Origin: Glaciozyma antarctica PI12
Taxonomy: Eukaryota; Basidiomycota; Microbotryomycetes; Kriegeriales; Camptobasidiaceae
Direction of reading: 5' to 3'
DNA: 64,000 nucleotides
Assembly (NCBI GenBank): GCA_002917775.1
Contig: KZ627152.1
Coordinates: 474,641 to 538,640 of the forward strand
Shown: positions 49,412 to 62,595 of the stretch, piece after piece
How positions within the stretch are numbered: the stretch's first letter is position 1
How the letters are laid out: every line of letters starts with the position of its first letter
Made by a program: the position numbers and the translations under genes
The notes under the pieces: generated by a model
The model's database searches: none
What the model was told of the DNA's origin: nothing
The model's input: only the letters and a program-made list of their open reading frames with translations

Positions 49412-50128
49412 GAGTTCGACGGATGGGCGGGAGCTGAGTCCTGATCTGGGGATGGTCTGGGGAAGAAAGAGCGACAAGGCGGGGAACAAAGTCGGCAAAG
49501 AGTCTTGAGAGTGTTGGAGGCGGCGGGGCCTCGCTTGAGAGGGGCCGACGTCGGCAACGTCCTGTTGGTCACGAAACGGCTCAGCTAGACTACCGTAGGC
49601 GTAGATGGGACTCCTTTAGACCGAGTTCGTTCACAGAGACAAGAGGGGAGTTGAGCGGGCGTACTCCGAGGAGGCGAACTGAGGTCGCGTCTTCGCAATT
49701 GAGAGCTCGCTCCCTTTCTCGATTGGCATCCAAGCATTTTACGCCGTCGCTTCAAATCGAACGAGAACGAATTCAGAGCCGAGGCCTTGGTGGGCCGGAG
49801 CGACGCGGGACCGGAGGAGCGTCCGCTCATTTCAACCGAGGAGGCATTGAAGCAGGCGGGACGAAGTAACGCCACGTCGGATCATGCTGGGAGGAGCAAG
49901 CGACAGGATCCAGAGAATCTAGCCCTCCATCAATGCTTCCTTCGAGCCAAGCCGTAAAGGTACCTCGCCTCGCCTCGCTACCAAACCCCCGCTTCGCGCT
50001 CGCACTCCCCTTAACGACCCATTCCCTCGTCCACGAACCCACAAGCAGAGATCCACCGTGCCCAAGTCACACGCATCAGAAAAGCAAATATCATCGCCAA
50101 ATGTCCATCCTTCCCATCCTTCCTCCTT
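49412..50128. other. Spacer upstream of the adenylate kinase gene
   Basis: A 96-codon minus-strand frame (49585-49875) and shorter plus-strand frames have no domain. I see nothing else recognisable in these 0.7 kb. Confidence 0.4.
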
Positions 50129-51142
50129 CTAAACCAACATCGCCGCACCGACCAACACCAACCCCACCACTCCTCCCACGGTCACTCCACTCGCTCCACC
50201 GGTCGTGGTACTAGTAACCGCACTAGCCCCCGCCTCACTCGCCGTACCGACCGTCGTCGGAATCTGCCCATCCGCAAACGACGCTCCGCACGTCTTTGAA
50301 ACCTCCTCGTCCGCCGACGCCGATTCGGTCGAATTCATGAGAGGCGTGATAGCTGAAACGAGGGCGTGCGTGCAGTCGGTGCAGAGGGCGCTGGAGGGGA
50401 TGGAGGTGAGGAAGGAGGAGAGGCCTGAGACGCCGCCTGCCAGGAGGCCGGTCACTGTGGGGGGTTAGTGGGGTTCGGGCGGGGAGGGAGGGGACGAACG
50501 GGTATCAATGCTCAGGGTGGTGTTGGTGGTGGATTCAACGTCGGTAAGGAGGCTGGAGGAGAGGGTCAGTGGCGCGTTCGCGTTGCGAGGAGGAGACGAA
50601 CTTGGTGAGGCAGTAGGTCGAGTTACTCTTCGCCTGAAGGCAGAGCACGCTCTTCAGCTCCGTGTAGTTTCCAACGATGAAGTCAAGCGCCGTCTGTTGC
50701 GATTTCATCAGCTGCGAGCTGCGGAACAAGAGGAGAAAGAGGGGACGAACGGCGATGACCTGCCCTTCAGCGATATCCGTCGAGCAACCACTCTCAATCG
50801 CCGCACTCGCAGTAGCAAGGACCTCAGGCGAGCACGTCTGAGTGCAAACCCCTCCCAGCCAAGTATCGACTGCGTCAAAACCGTCTCAGCACAGCCCCTC
50901 CTCCCCAACCATCGCGCAAACTCACAAGGCTTTACGACTGACTCCGTAGCGCCCAACACGCCCGTGGCCAGTGAAATCACGTTGGCGCAAGAGCCGAAAC
51001 CGGAAGTGAGGAGGGAAGTGGCCGAGGTTTGGCAGGAGGTACTGAGGTCCCCGAGCGCGGCACTGACTTGGGCGGAGGCGAGAGTCGAGGAGAGTGCGAG
51101 AGTCGTAGCGACGAGGAGGGTACGGCCGGGGATCGGGATCAT
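50129..51142 (-). CDS. Cys-rich secreted, probably GPI-anchored cell surface protein
   Basis: A clear signal peptide (MIPIPGRTLLVATTLALSST then LASAQ) and a hydrophobic C-terminus (ASGVTVGGVVGLVLVGAAML) preceded by Ser/Thr/Gly-rich sequence point to a GPI anchor. In between, regularly spaced cysteines occur in SCQTSATSLLTSGFGSCANV, WLGGVCTQTCSPEVLATASA, SGCSTDIAEGQ, SVLCLQAKSNSTYC and ALCTDCTHALVSAITP. The pattern resembles fungal secreted proteins with a repeated C-x2-C-type helical domain, but I cannot name the function. Introns at about 50460-50500, 50555-50600, 50690-50750 and 50870-50930 keep the frame. It is probably exposed at the wall. Confidence 0.75.
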
Positions 51143-51390
51143 GGTGGGCGTTGTGTGAATGGGGAGGAGTTGGAGTGGGAGGGAGATGGGAGGAAGAGAA
51201 CAGCGGCGGTGTTACTCAAGCCCTTCCAGGACGTCTCTCACGCGTTGACGCGCATTCGCAGCGACAAACTGCGCTCGACAAGTTTGTACAATACAGGCTC
51301 TAAACACGATAGACTACCGCTCCTAAAGGCGAGTAAGGAGTCTCAAAAAAAGTAGGGGAGGGGAGGCCAGCGCCACAGCAATAATCGAGT

Positions 51391-52229
51391 TCAAGCTCGT
51401 GGGCCTCGCTGGTCTGCCGTGCTCAGGCACTGCTGCACGACCTCGACTAGGTGGTTGTTCTCCAACGCCGCTGCAGTCAAATCCGAGTAAGCCAACGGTG
51501 TCAAGCCGAACGGAGAGGGAACAAACGCACCTGCTACGCGCTCCTTGTCGTTCAGCTGCTTGTTGACTGCACGCTCAACTCCATCAGCCTCCCTCCTCCG
51601 TGCACGAGAGCCAACGCAAACGCACCTGCATTCTCACTCTGATGCGTCCCCTCCTTGACCTTGATATCGACCTTGAACCTCTCCGGCAAGCTCCTCAGCA
51701 GCCTAACCCTCAACGACAGTCCTTGGCACCTCATTAGCTCCTTCCTCCTCCCTCTCCAACACACACTCACCGATCAAAGTAGCCATAGAGCAATGCGGGA
51801 TCGTAGGCGTGAACTCGACCAGCACATGCGGCCGAGCACCTTGCGTGACTGTGATCTGAGCAGCCGAGACGACCGCCAGTTGCTCGAGCGTAAGCGGGTG
51901 CTCAGGGTCCGAGATACTCCTGATCAAATCTGTCCTTTCCCCTTCCCAGTCAGCTCTCCATCCCAGCGCGAACACGCCATTGACGCACCAAAGACCTCCT
52001 CCTCGTCGATCTCCTCTGCACCCCCGTCGTCGTCCCCCTCCCCTGCGGTGGAACCTAAGCGCGCCCATTCGTCGTCGTCGGAGAGGGAGAGAGAGTCGGA
52101 ACGGGCTTTGGTGCGGCGGGCGGAGGTGTGGATGATAGGGTTGGCGTTGTCGGGAGTGGCGCTTGGCCTGCAGGGTGGAGGACGTTAGCGGCGTGCAGGG
52201 AGCGGTACGGGGAGTGTGGGGGCTTGCAT
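51391..52229 (-). CDS. CIA2: Cytosolic iron-sulfur assembly component Cia2 (MIP18/FAM96 family)
   Basis: Cia2 helps deliver iron-sulfur clusters to cytosolic and nuclear proteins. The core is unmistakable: [40 protein letters not shown] with its reactive cysteine, [40 protein letters not shown] and [16 protein letters not shown]. The N-terminal [17 protein letters not shown] and an acidic stretch are also typical. Four introns downstream of 52000 are in frame. The first exon is uncertain. An ATG at 52229 followed by a 41-base intron is one base out of phase with the conserved NANP segment, so either another start is used or one base is wrong. Confidence 0.92.
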
Positions 52230-52369
52230 TCTGAGTTGTGCGTGAGTTGCTGGACTGAGTGGGCGGAGGCAGAGAGACAGCGAGCTCGTCGTCCCCTCTT
52301 CTCCTCCCTCTCCGAAGCTCTCGAAGTCATCAAGCCCACACAGCCTCGCCAGGCGCTACGCCCTATCGC

Positions 52370-53568
52370 ATGGAGCCCTCAGGGCCAACTGTGACCACCC
52401 ACCACTTCATCCCCTACGGTCCACTCGCCGACTCACGCCCCTCCGCCATCCGTTCCCTGATCGCCTCCCTCTCCCTCCCCGGCCGTCCAGTCTCTCTCGA
52501 AAAGGCGTTGCTTCCAGTTCCTCGTACGAATCGTACGCCCCTCTCTGCGTGACTGGCTCCGACGCGGACTGATGGGAATGCGCATGTTGGTTCAGCTTCG
52601 ACGAGGAGGTGGGAATGCGCGGTGCCGGAGGAGGCTCGGCCCGTGGTAGGGGTGGAGGAGGAGGAGAGGACGTTTGTGGAGGAGGTGCCTATGGAGAAGC
52701 TGGAGGAGTTTAGGCACTGGAAGGAGGAGGGAGGGCGGAAGAGGGGGCTCGAGCAGGAGGAGCTGGAGGAGGAGGGACCACGGAAGAGACGAGCTGTAGA
52801 GGGCGGGCCTATCGCTACCGAACCCTCGAAGGAACGACAAAGGACTCCTCGAGCAAAGAGTAACGGACCCGCTCTCATTCTCGTTCCAGCAACGCCTGCC
52901 TCCTCCCCCTCTCTCTCCCTGCACCTCGGTTCCATCCAGCGTTGTATCCCCCGCGTACGTCATCCCCTCCTTCCTCCTCTCCACATTAACCTCTCCCGCA
53001 GCCCTACCGCCACAGCACCTCCATCCCCTCCCACCGCCCCGCCAAAGTCCACCACTCCAACCTCCTCCACTCCTACCTCGATCCCCCCTCCCCACACCCT
53101 CCTTCTCCCCAATTAGAAACCCTCGATCCCAGCACCACGCTCTATCCCAACGCCCTCGCAACTCTTAACCCCGGTCGACGCGGAGCATGGCTCATCCCTC
53201 TCTCGAGATCACTGCCGTACGAACGGTCCACGAAGCCGAGTTGGGATCTCACGACGAGTGGGGCGATACGATGGACGGATGACCGGCTTCGTGAGCTGTG
53301 GAACCTCCTTGATCACTTGCACGAGCGCGGGAGGATGGGGGACCTAATTTGCGAGGCCGTTCTCGGCGAGGGTGGGTACGACGAGGGGAGGGGAGATCAT
53401 TTGAGAGTCGGGGTAGAGGCGGAGTTGGCGTTGCCGTTGAGGAGCTTTTTGAGACTGTTTTCGGTGGGGTGGATGAGGGGGGAGAAGGAGGGAGATGGGG
53501 AACAGTTTTTGAGGAGCGCCAAGTTGGTTTGGGTGGATGAAAGGGGGAGAGCGGCGTTTTTGGCTTAG
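52370..53568 (+). CDS. Hypothetical protein with basic central region
   Basis: I do not recognise the family. Three exons read through: 52370 to about 52530, about 52595 to 52952, and about 53003 to 53568. The N-terminus is MEPSGPTVTTHHFIPYGPLA. The middle is highly charged with a nuclear-signal-like GPRKRRAVEG. The C-terminal half is globular: GRRGAWLIPLSRSLPYERST, IRWTDDRLRELWNLLDHLHE, ELALPLRSFLRLFSVGWMRG. It might be a nuclear protein. Codon use and intron style match the neighbours. Confidence 0.65.
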
Positions 53569-53926
53569 AGGGAGGAGGGCGAGAGAGGGCTGTCGGATTA
53601 GTACTCGGATTGTTGTTGTATTGCGTGGCTGCGATTGTTTATTCGAGTTTGTGAGTCCTCTCTCTTTTTGCCTTCGTCTCGTTCTGCACCCACTCTTATT
53701 ACCGTCTATCTGCAGTTTGATACTCAAGAGGAGCTTCTTCCATCGTCGCTGGACACGCGTATACGTACGAGGATCCGTGGCCCATATCGACAGCTCTCAT
53801 TGGCTGGGCTTCTTGTTCCTTGGCTCCACCGAACCTTCTGCTCCTCGAACGTGCCTCACACGACTTGGTCGTTCGCACGACGTGTCGCTCCTGCTTGCTT
53901 CTGCTCCTCCACCACCACCTGCTCGC

Positions 53927-54899
53927 ATGTCGCCAACTCCCACCTCCTGGGCTCCCCCGACTCCCGACTCCATCCTCGTCCGCCTTCCCTCCCCTCCAGG
54001 TCCTCTAGGAGCTTTCGACCCCCTCCCACCCCCACTAGCGACCTTCGCCTCGAGTTCCACTCAACGCATCTCTGTCGCGAACCTCCTTAACGACCCCAAG
54101 GAGCAGTACCACCGCGCGACGCCTTTGAGCTTCGCAGAGCGCGAAACTCCCGTACAGGGGTTCTTCCTCGCACAGACTCACGAACCCCGCGCTGCCGTCA
54201 TCCTCGTTCGTCCCTTCTCCCTCTTCCCACCTCACGCACCAACGCCTTTGACCGCACAGCCTCCATCATTCCTCCTACCCCCTTCCCACCCTCCCTCATC
54301 CCACCTCTCCTCCCCCGAAATCCTCCCCACCACCACAACCCGTAAACGTCCCCCTCGCGCCGCCGCCAAACCCCTCCCCCCTCGCTCCCTCTCCCCCTTT
54401 TCCCTCTCCCCGCCCCCCTCCCGTCCTTCGAACCGCAAGATCTCTCACTCTCTCATCGAGCGGCGTCGGAGGGAGAAGATTAACGAGTGCTTAGGGAGAC
54501 TGAAGGGGATGGTACCGCAGTGCCGGGAGGAGGGGGAGAGGAAGGAGGAGAGAGCTAGGGAGAGAGGACGGAAGAGAGGACGGGAGGAGGGGGGTGGGGG
54601 GTTGCATAAGCTTGAAATCCTCCAGGTGAGCTCTCTCGCTCGCTTTGCTCGTGAGAGAGAGGAGCTAATGCGGAAGGCAGGGAACGATCCTGTATATCGA
54701 GGAGCTTGAAGCACGCCTCGCTTCCCCCTCCTCCGAATCCCCCGTATCATCCTCCTCATCCTCACTCCTTCACCCGATTCTACCGAAATGGACGGGAGAG
54801 GACGAGGTGGGCCTGCCGACCGATACGGATTCGGCGGCGTTGCTGTTGCTCAAGTTCTCCACGTCACCAGAGTTGAGGCCCGTGTTTTTTGAGGAATAG
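53927..54899 (+). CDS. Basic helix-loop-helix transcription factor
   Basis: The bHLH domain lies in the last third: basic region KISHSLIERRRREKINE with the H, E and R positions that contact E-box DNA, then helix 1 CLGRLKGMVPQC. A loop of about 30 Glu/Arg/Gly residues follows, then helix 2 HKLEILQGTILYIEELEARL across an intron (about 54627-54683). The long loop is unusual. The N-terminal two thirds are Pro/Ser-rich with FDPLPPPLATFASSSTQRIS and VANLLN; VANLLN-type motifs occur in fungal regulators. The start at 53927 is the first ATG after the leader; an upstream in-frame ATG at 53537 overlaps the preceding gene and is unlikely. Confidence 0.85.
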
Positions 54900-55134
54900 A
54901 GGGTATAGATAGGGTGGAAAGAGGGCTGTTTATTGTTGCTGAATTCGATTGGGATGTTTGAAAATGGGATGGCGCGCTGGGTTGCGAGAGAGCAGAGCGA
55001 GCGAGCGAAGCCGGAGCAGACCGACCGCCCCTTCCCTCCGCACATGCACGAAATGCTGAATGCGAATTGGTATCAATAAGACGGTACTTCCCTCCTGCCT
55101 CCTCCCTCCTCCCTCCTCCTCCGCACGCGAGCTA

Positions 55135-56420
55135 TCACTTGCTCATCCCGATCGCTTCGAGTTGCCCAAAGTGCGGTCTTGCGAGGCGGATATTGAGTTC
55201 TATCGCTGCGGGTTCTGCGGGGTCGTGGTTTAGTTGGTTTCGAGAAGGGAGAGTGGGTGAAGGGGAGGAGAGGAGGGGAGGAGAGGAAGGACGCACGAAT
55301 GTTGCCGCGACTGAGGACGAGGATATACGTCTCTGGCGTGAGCGCATCGAGAACGGCCGTGTACTCCGTCGTCGAGAGCGTCAGACTCGTGAACGGTGCT
55401 CGAATCTTGCTGCGAACGTCGAAAGCGACCTCAGTCCATTATTCCACTACCGATGAGAGCGAACTCACGAGCAACCCAATTTGAACGCCTTTACCATCGT
55501 ACTGATCCTCTCGAACCTCCGTTTGTCCCAATCTGAATTGTCGCCTTCGTATTCCGGCGCGGTGACGGAGGAGATGACGAGGAAGGTTGTTCGTTCGAAG
55601 AGGACTACTTCGGCGGCAGAAGTGACGGAGAGGAAGTGGGAGAGGTGGACGCGGAGGGAGGAAAGAGAGGGCATGAGGTGAGCGATAACGAGTGACCAGG
55701 CCTGCCTCGCGCGTTAGCTGCTGCGACGAGGACGCCGAGGGAGGAACGCACCTTGTACAGCGTCTCGTTCCAGATACTCGTCCCGTAGAACCTCAGCCCT
55801 CCCTTCCAGCCCGCGTCCGCAGCCCGTTTTCCCACTTCAGCTTCAAAGTCCGCCAATTTAGCCTTCTGCAGTCCCTCAGGCACCAAGTCCATCTTGTGCA
55901 GCAGCACAAACACCGTCGGACCTTCCTCCCCTTGCTCTGGACTCGGCGTAGGGTTCTGGTCTCGCAAAGTACCGAGGCATTTGAGGAAATAGTGCGTGTC
56001 GGATCCGGTTAGGTCTGGGGACTCGGCGTCGAAGATGTAGATGAGGGAGTGGACGGAGCGAAAGATGGTCGAAGAGGCAGAGGTGAGGTGCTGATCCATG
56101 AACGCTGCCGTTCAGCGCTTCGTTAGCTCCTGTTACTCCTGCTGCACACCACGAGAAGGAGCGTACAATCCTGCCCACCGCAATCCCAGAGGTCGAGTCG
56201 CAACCCGCCGAGGAACTTGATCTGGCTGCTCTCGACGTCGATCGTCGCGCCTAGTCTTCGAGTGTCGGCCGCTAGCTGGGACTTGAAGATGATGGCGCGC
56301 ATCGAGGTCTTTCCAGAGCCCGACTTGCCCATGAGGAGGACCTGCGCAAGGCCGGTTAGCGATAGTGGGGCGCAGATAAGGAGAGTCAGGTCGTACCTTC
56401 TTCCGCGATTTGCTGGACAT
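55135..56420 (-). CDS. GTR1: Rag-type small GTPase Gtr1
   Basis: Gtr1 forms a heterodimer with Gtr2 on the vacuole and tells TORC1 about amino acids. The G1 loop is [20 protein letters not shown], followed by [20 protein letters not shown], the G3 box LWDCGGQD and [29 protein letters not shown], the G4 box LLHKMDLV and [20 protein letters not shown] come next. The C-terminal roadblock-like half includes [38 protein letters not shown] and ends [16 protein letters not shown]. Four to five introns keep the frame. It is divergent from the aldo-keto reductase gene. Confidence 0.95.
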
Positions 56421-57104
56421 GCTGATGCCGCCGAGAGCGAGGCCAAGTAGCGACTGGTGTAGACCGGGCCAAGAGGGCGGCGGGCGGCGGAGGCGAGGTC
56501 GCCCAGGTGGGGGGAGGAGGTCGGGGGACTAGTACAGAGAACGGGTGCTGAGCTTGGCTTGTAGAGCGGCGGGGGGTGAGGGTGGCTTGGTGCTAGTCGC
56601 TGGCCTGTGTTGGTGGGGCTGGAAGAGTCAAGGCGTGAGGCTCAGGAGAGAGAGGGCTGCTCGAAGCTCAAAGCTCGAAGTCGCCCCCGCGCTATTCTTT
56701 CCGAAATCCATGCCGAAATCTGTCGCTGGTTCCTGCTTTCCTTCGTCGTTTCTGCACCGATTGGGCTGTAACTTCGCAGACCTGTTACGGGCTATCTTCC
56801 ACTCAGAATAACATAACATAACAGGGAGTTGTAGCAATCTTGCGCCAAATACCACGCCCGACGGCGTCGTACCCCCGACGAACTCCTCTGGCTAGTTTTC
56901 GTCTCCTTCAGCCCCAAAGCACGTCATCGCCTGTGCTCCTCACCGTTCGCCGCTTGTACTCCCGCGGGAAGTGTTCCTCTCCAACGAAGACGCGAAGTTG
57001 CAAGTCCGCCGAGGTCTCCGAGTTCGTCAGCCCACGCGGTCTCTCCTCCCCGTCTTACTTCTGCTCTCCTCCAGCTATTCAGCACCAACCTAGTACACCG
57101 CAAG
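56421..57104. promoter_or_regulatory. Shared divergent promoter region of GTR1 and the aldo-keto reductase gene
   Basis: A 0.68 kb spacer lies between two divergent starts. It has no coding frame with a domain. A short AT-rich ACATAACATAACA tract lies at about 56811-56823. No further elements are assigned. Confidence 0.45.
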
Positions 57105-58389
<1,285 letters not shown>

Positions 58390-58634
58390 AAGGGTTGGAC
58401 GTCGCAACCCGTTGTTTCGCTCTCGTCCTCACTTTGATCCCGCAGGAGCACGCATTTAGCTTCGTGAAAGCATAACTGCAGCCGCTACTTGCCCTTGCAC
58501 TCCTCGAGAACTCCAGCTCCCTTCCGAGATTGTCTCACCCAGGAGGCCGGGACTTCGCTCGCGAGGTCCCTCTTCCTCCTTCCGCTCTCCCAATCGTCCA
58601 ACTCCTCACCAGCTATCGCAGCACACCACCGCCA

Positions 58635-61000
58635 ATGCGGGCCCTCTCCCTCCTTCCTCTTCCTCTCCTCCTCTTCTCCGCCCCGGCCCTCTCCTTCTCT
58701 CACGACACCCACGACCACGAATCCCACCACCCGGACCTCTTCGCGCGCCAACTCGCTATCGACACCCAAGCCGTTCTTGACGCAGGCTACGCGACCGAAC
58801 CTTTGTTCCTGGAGCCAGAGAAGCTGGAGAAGCGCGCGGTGGTGCCGCAGGTGTTCAAGTACGGGAGTACGAAAGTGCGGGGCGTTAGTGAGTTGCGCGC
58901 TTCGTCTGGTGGGAGAAGGAGAGCTGATGGGCGCAGGTCTCGGGGGGTGGTTGTTGCTGGAGCCGTTCATCAAGCCGTCCATGTTCCAGGCAGTGTACAA
59001 GACGGATCCCCGTGAGTTGACCTCGAGCTTGTTGTTTACGCGCGGTAGCTGACGCTGCTTGGTGGTAGGGATTGTGGACGAGTGGTCGTTCTGCAAGTAC
59101 CAGGATAAAGCCGTGGCGACTGCTGGTGCGTGTTCCTGGCCCTGGCTCTCGCGGCGTCGCTCATCCCCACTTGTAGCGCTGCAGCAGCATTGGCAGACTT
59201 GGATCACTGAGGCCGATATCAGGAACATCGCTGCAGCTGGTGCGTCCTTCCTTGCATCCCTACGAACTGCTCTAACGAGCCTTGCTTAAAAACAGGACTG
59301 AACCACATCCGAATCCCCATCGGCACGTCCTCCCCGCTGCGCTCCCCCGCGCCTCCTGACGCCATCTCGCAGGCCACTGGGCTATCGCAAAAGCTTCTGG
59401 AGAGCCCTACATCAAGGGAAGCCTCTACTACCTCAACGCCGCCATCGGCTGGGCCGCAAAGTACGATCTCAAAGTCATGGTGCGTCCCCCCACTCGCCTC
59501 CTCGCTCACGGCCTCATCCCTGCGAGCAGATCGATCTGCATGGTGCGCCGGGGGGACAGAACGGGTTCGATAACTCTGGACATCGGTTGGTGCTCAAGTG
59601 GACGTCGGAGTACAATCAGAACCGCACGAGGAGCGTTTTGCAGACGATTGCGGGCGAGTATGCGAAGGCCAAGTACAGGTGCGTCTGAGGCGAACGAGGT
59701 GAGAGAGGGGAGCTGATCAGGTTGTGCAGGAACACGGTTACTGCGATTCGTGAGTGGTCTCTTGTGTGCCTTCGTCGACTTCGCTGAGCGAGGTACAGAG
59801 CCCGTAAATGAGCCAGCGGGTTTCTACGACGGCGTCGCTGAGGTAGCGAGAAAGTTGTGCGTGTCTTCCGTCTTTGCTACGGGCGTTAAAAGCTGACCTC
59901 GCACGAGCAGCTACAAATCGGCCTACGACATCATTCGGTGCGTCCAAACGCCCTCGCTCAACCTCTCAGTGCCTAACGTTCGTTCCTCGCAGCACTCCCG
60001 ACAAGAAGAACTCCAACTCAATTCTCTACATCATGCACGACGCGTTCAAGGGTCCTGACTACTGGACTGGTGCGTCCTCTCCTATTCCTCGCTGAGCGAG
60101 ACTGAGCGCGCTCCCTCGCAGGCTTCATGCCCTCCCCCGCCTATGAGCAGGTCGGCCTCGATCTTCACTACTAGTGCGTTCCCTCTCCACCGTCGTACGA
60201 AGTCTCGCTCACTCGGCGCCGCACAGCTCTGTTTTCGACTCGGACGGAATCTCCATGACTGACGCCCAGCGGATCAAGCACTACTGTGCTCTCGGTCCTA
60301 TCATGGCCAAGTAAGCTTCTTCTTCACACTCCCTCAGCCAGCACTCAAGTCCTCGACAGGTCTAATAGGAACCTGTACACCATCGTCGGCGAAGTTCGTC
60401 TCCTCCCTTCCCTTCCCCACTGCCTCGCTGATCCCTCGATACAGTGGACCCCCAGCCCGACGGACTGCATGAACAAAGTCCCCGGCGTCTACTACTCCGC
60501 TACGCAGAAGAACACTCCGATAGGCTACGGGTCGCGCTACGACGGAACGCGCGTTCTTCACTCTCCTTCCCTCCTCCCCCCTGCTAATGCTCGTGCGACG
60601 CAGATTGGCGGGATTCCCAAAGCTTGGAAGCTGTACAGGCAAGACTGGGCTTCGGGGAACGTTCTCGACGGCGTTCAAGAAGACGTTGCGGAAGATGTTC
60701 GAGGTTCAGACGCAGGGTGAGCTCTATTCCTTCTAAGATGACGAGGCGCTGATACGTGCGCAGTGTATGAGAGGGGAAGCGGGTGGATCATGTGGACTTG
60801 GAAGACGGAGAGCGCGCATGATTGGAGCTACCAGGGTGAGTCCGAAGCTTTTGTGAGAGGGTTGGGCTGATACGGTGCTGCAGCTGGGTTGGCGGGAGGG
60901 TGGATTCCTAGGAATCCGACGGAGAAGCTCTATGTGAGTCGTTGATCGTCTTTCGTGAGGTCGAGGCTGATTGGGTTCGCAGGGGAATCAATGCGCTTGA
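58635..61000 (+). CDS. Secreted GH5 exo-beta-1,3-glucanase, copy 2, with apparent frame break
   Basis: This paralogue of the gene at 31.2 kb shares most intron positions. Signal peptide MRALSLLPLPLLLFSAPALS, a His-rich start of the mature or pro-region (THDHESHHPD) and a Kex2-like LEKR site precede KVRGVSLGGWLLLEPFIKPS. Then come ITEADIRNIAAAGLNHIRIP, IDLHGAPGGQNGFDNSG, the acid/base NEPAG, the nucleophile TIVGEWTPSPTDC and the ending GWIPRNPTEKLYGNQCA. After KLYRQDWAS the frame is off by one at a GGGG run (about 60654-60657); the conserved TFSTAFKKTLRKMFEVQTQ and all later exons are in the shifted frame. If real, the C-terminal fifth is lost. The catalytic residues lie before the break. Confidence 0.92.
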
Positions 61001-61536
61001 GCGAGCGGGGGAGGGTCTATGTGTCCTCGGGTGGTAGCTTCGCAGAGACTCCTAATTCATCCTATCATTCCTATCTTTCAGGGTTTACGCTCGGTACACG
61101 AACGGGATCTCGAGGACGCGTCCTTCGCGCTCAGGACCTCTTCTCGCGACACGTTCCCCTCTAATAAATTCACAGTGCGAGGTGCAGGGATTTGAAACCG
61201 ACTGGGATTGCAGACTCGAGAGCGTGAGGAGCGAGGTGGGCTGAGATCGAGTGGCGTTGCGAGATTCTGGTTGGGTTTAAAGGAGGTGCAGGGGAGGGCT
61301 ACGAAGCCTGCTTTGGAAGCCGTTCAATCTGCAATTTTCGCGAAGGCCCTTGGCAGCGATATCTGAACAGCGAGCGCTCGGAACCGAAGCAGGTCGAGAC
61401 GAGCGAGATCACTCCTCGACGGTGGACGAGTCGATACACTTTGCAGAGGCTACAGGTGGAGAAAAGAGACAATGGTGAAGGAGTGGTAACATGAAAGGGA
61501 GTGGCGACGAGGTCCTGCCTCGAGTAGGAGGGGGCT
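61001..61536. other. Spacer between two convergent genes
   Basis: This is 3' flanking sequence of the glucanase gene and of the secreted-protein gene; no gene is visible. Confidence 0.4.
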
Positions 61537-62595
61537 TCAAGCGACTGGCGCCTCCTCGACCTTGAACCGCTTGACCCTCTGCATGTGTGCGCGAGGGACT
61601 ACAGAGGGGAGTACAGGAGCTTCAAGAAATTCAGCAGAGAAGTTTGAAATGGAAGACAGGACGCACGAGCGACGATAGGGCCGGGAGGGAACGTAGGCGC
61701 CACCAGCGTGGGCTGCGAGTCTGCGAAGCTCCATCAGCCGTCGCTCCAGCGTAAAGCTCAGAAGGCCAGCTCACCGGAAGAGACTGGAGCCGTCTCGTCA
61801 GGGACAAGATCCTGAACGACGACCGTCGGCACCTGCTCCGACCCCGCGACGCGCGCACCCTCCTTGAAGACCCCGCGATGACCAGCCCCTGGAAGAGCTC
61901 CCGTGGCGAGTGGGAGGACCGAGGAATCGGTGGTGGGAACGACGGCTGCGATAAGAACGGTTGGAGAGAAAGGCAACTCGGTGGGTGCGGGTGCGAGAGA
62001 GGCATCGGTGGGGGTGGTGTAGGTCTGGACGCCGCGACGGGGAGGGAAGGTGGGAGCGACGAAAGTTGCCGAGGGGGTGGAGACGATCGATGGAGCTGCG
62101 TGAGGAGTTAGCGTCCTACTAGAGAGGAAGCGGAGACGACGGGAGGAGAAGACGCACCACTGAGGAGGTTCGCATTCTGCCCGAGCGGAGGAAGGCCAGA
62201 GGTGGGAGACGAGTCCTGGATAACGTATGTCGCCCAAATCCAGCGCTTCTTGTGCTCCACGCCCTCAGGAGGAGGAGTAACGTCGTCCTCTGTCGGCAGG
62301 CGTCTCAAGCGAAGGAGACGTTTCGGAGTTGGCGGTTCGAGCTCTTCCGCTGCGACGAGGTCAGCGATTTCTCGCAAGATTGGCGTGAGGACTTACGGCG
62401 AGGTTTCTCGATGGGCGCAGCGATCATTTCTGGGACCGAGGCGATGGAGAGAGCGATGGCCGCGCGGTGTGCGGCAACTTGGGTGCGATGCGCGAGGCGG
62501 TCGAATAGTCGCTCAAAGGACGACGACTCTGCGAGGGTGTGGGCGTCCAGAAGAGACGAAAGAGCGAGTAGAAGAAGGGCGAGAATGCGGAACAT
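61537..62595 (-). CDS. Secreted protein of unknown function with repeated VAPTFPP motif
   Basis: The signal peptide MFRILALLLLALSSLLDAHT is strong. Five exons join in frame, with introns near 62350-62400, 62098-62157, 61720-61775 and 61620-61668. The body has an Arg-rich stretch (KRLLRLRRLPTEDDVTPPPE), WIWATYVIQDSSP and then Pro/Thr/Val-rich sequence. The motif [FL]VAPTFPP occurs twice, as TFVAPTFPPRRG and TLVAPTFPPGPI, and the protein ends with a basic QRVKRFKVEEAPVA. There are no cysteines in the body visible to me and no membrane span after the signal. I cannot name a family; small secreted protein is the most that can be said. Confidence 0.65.
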
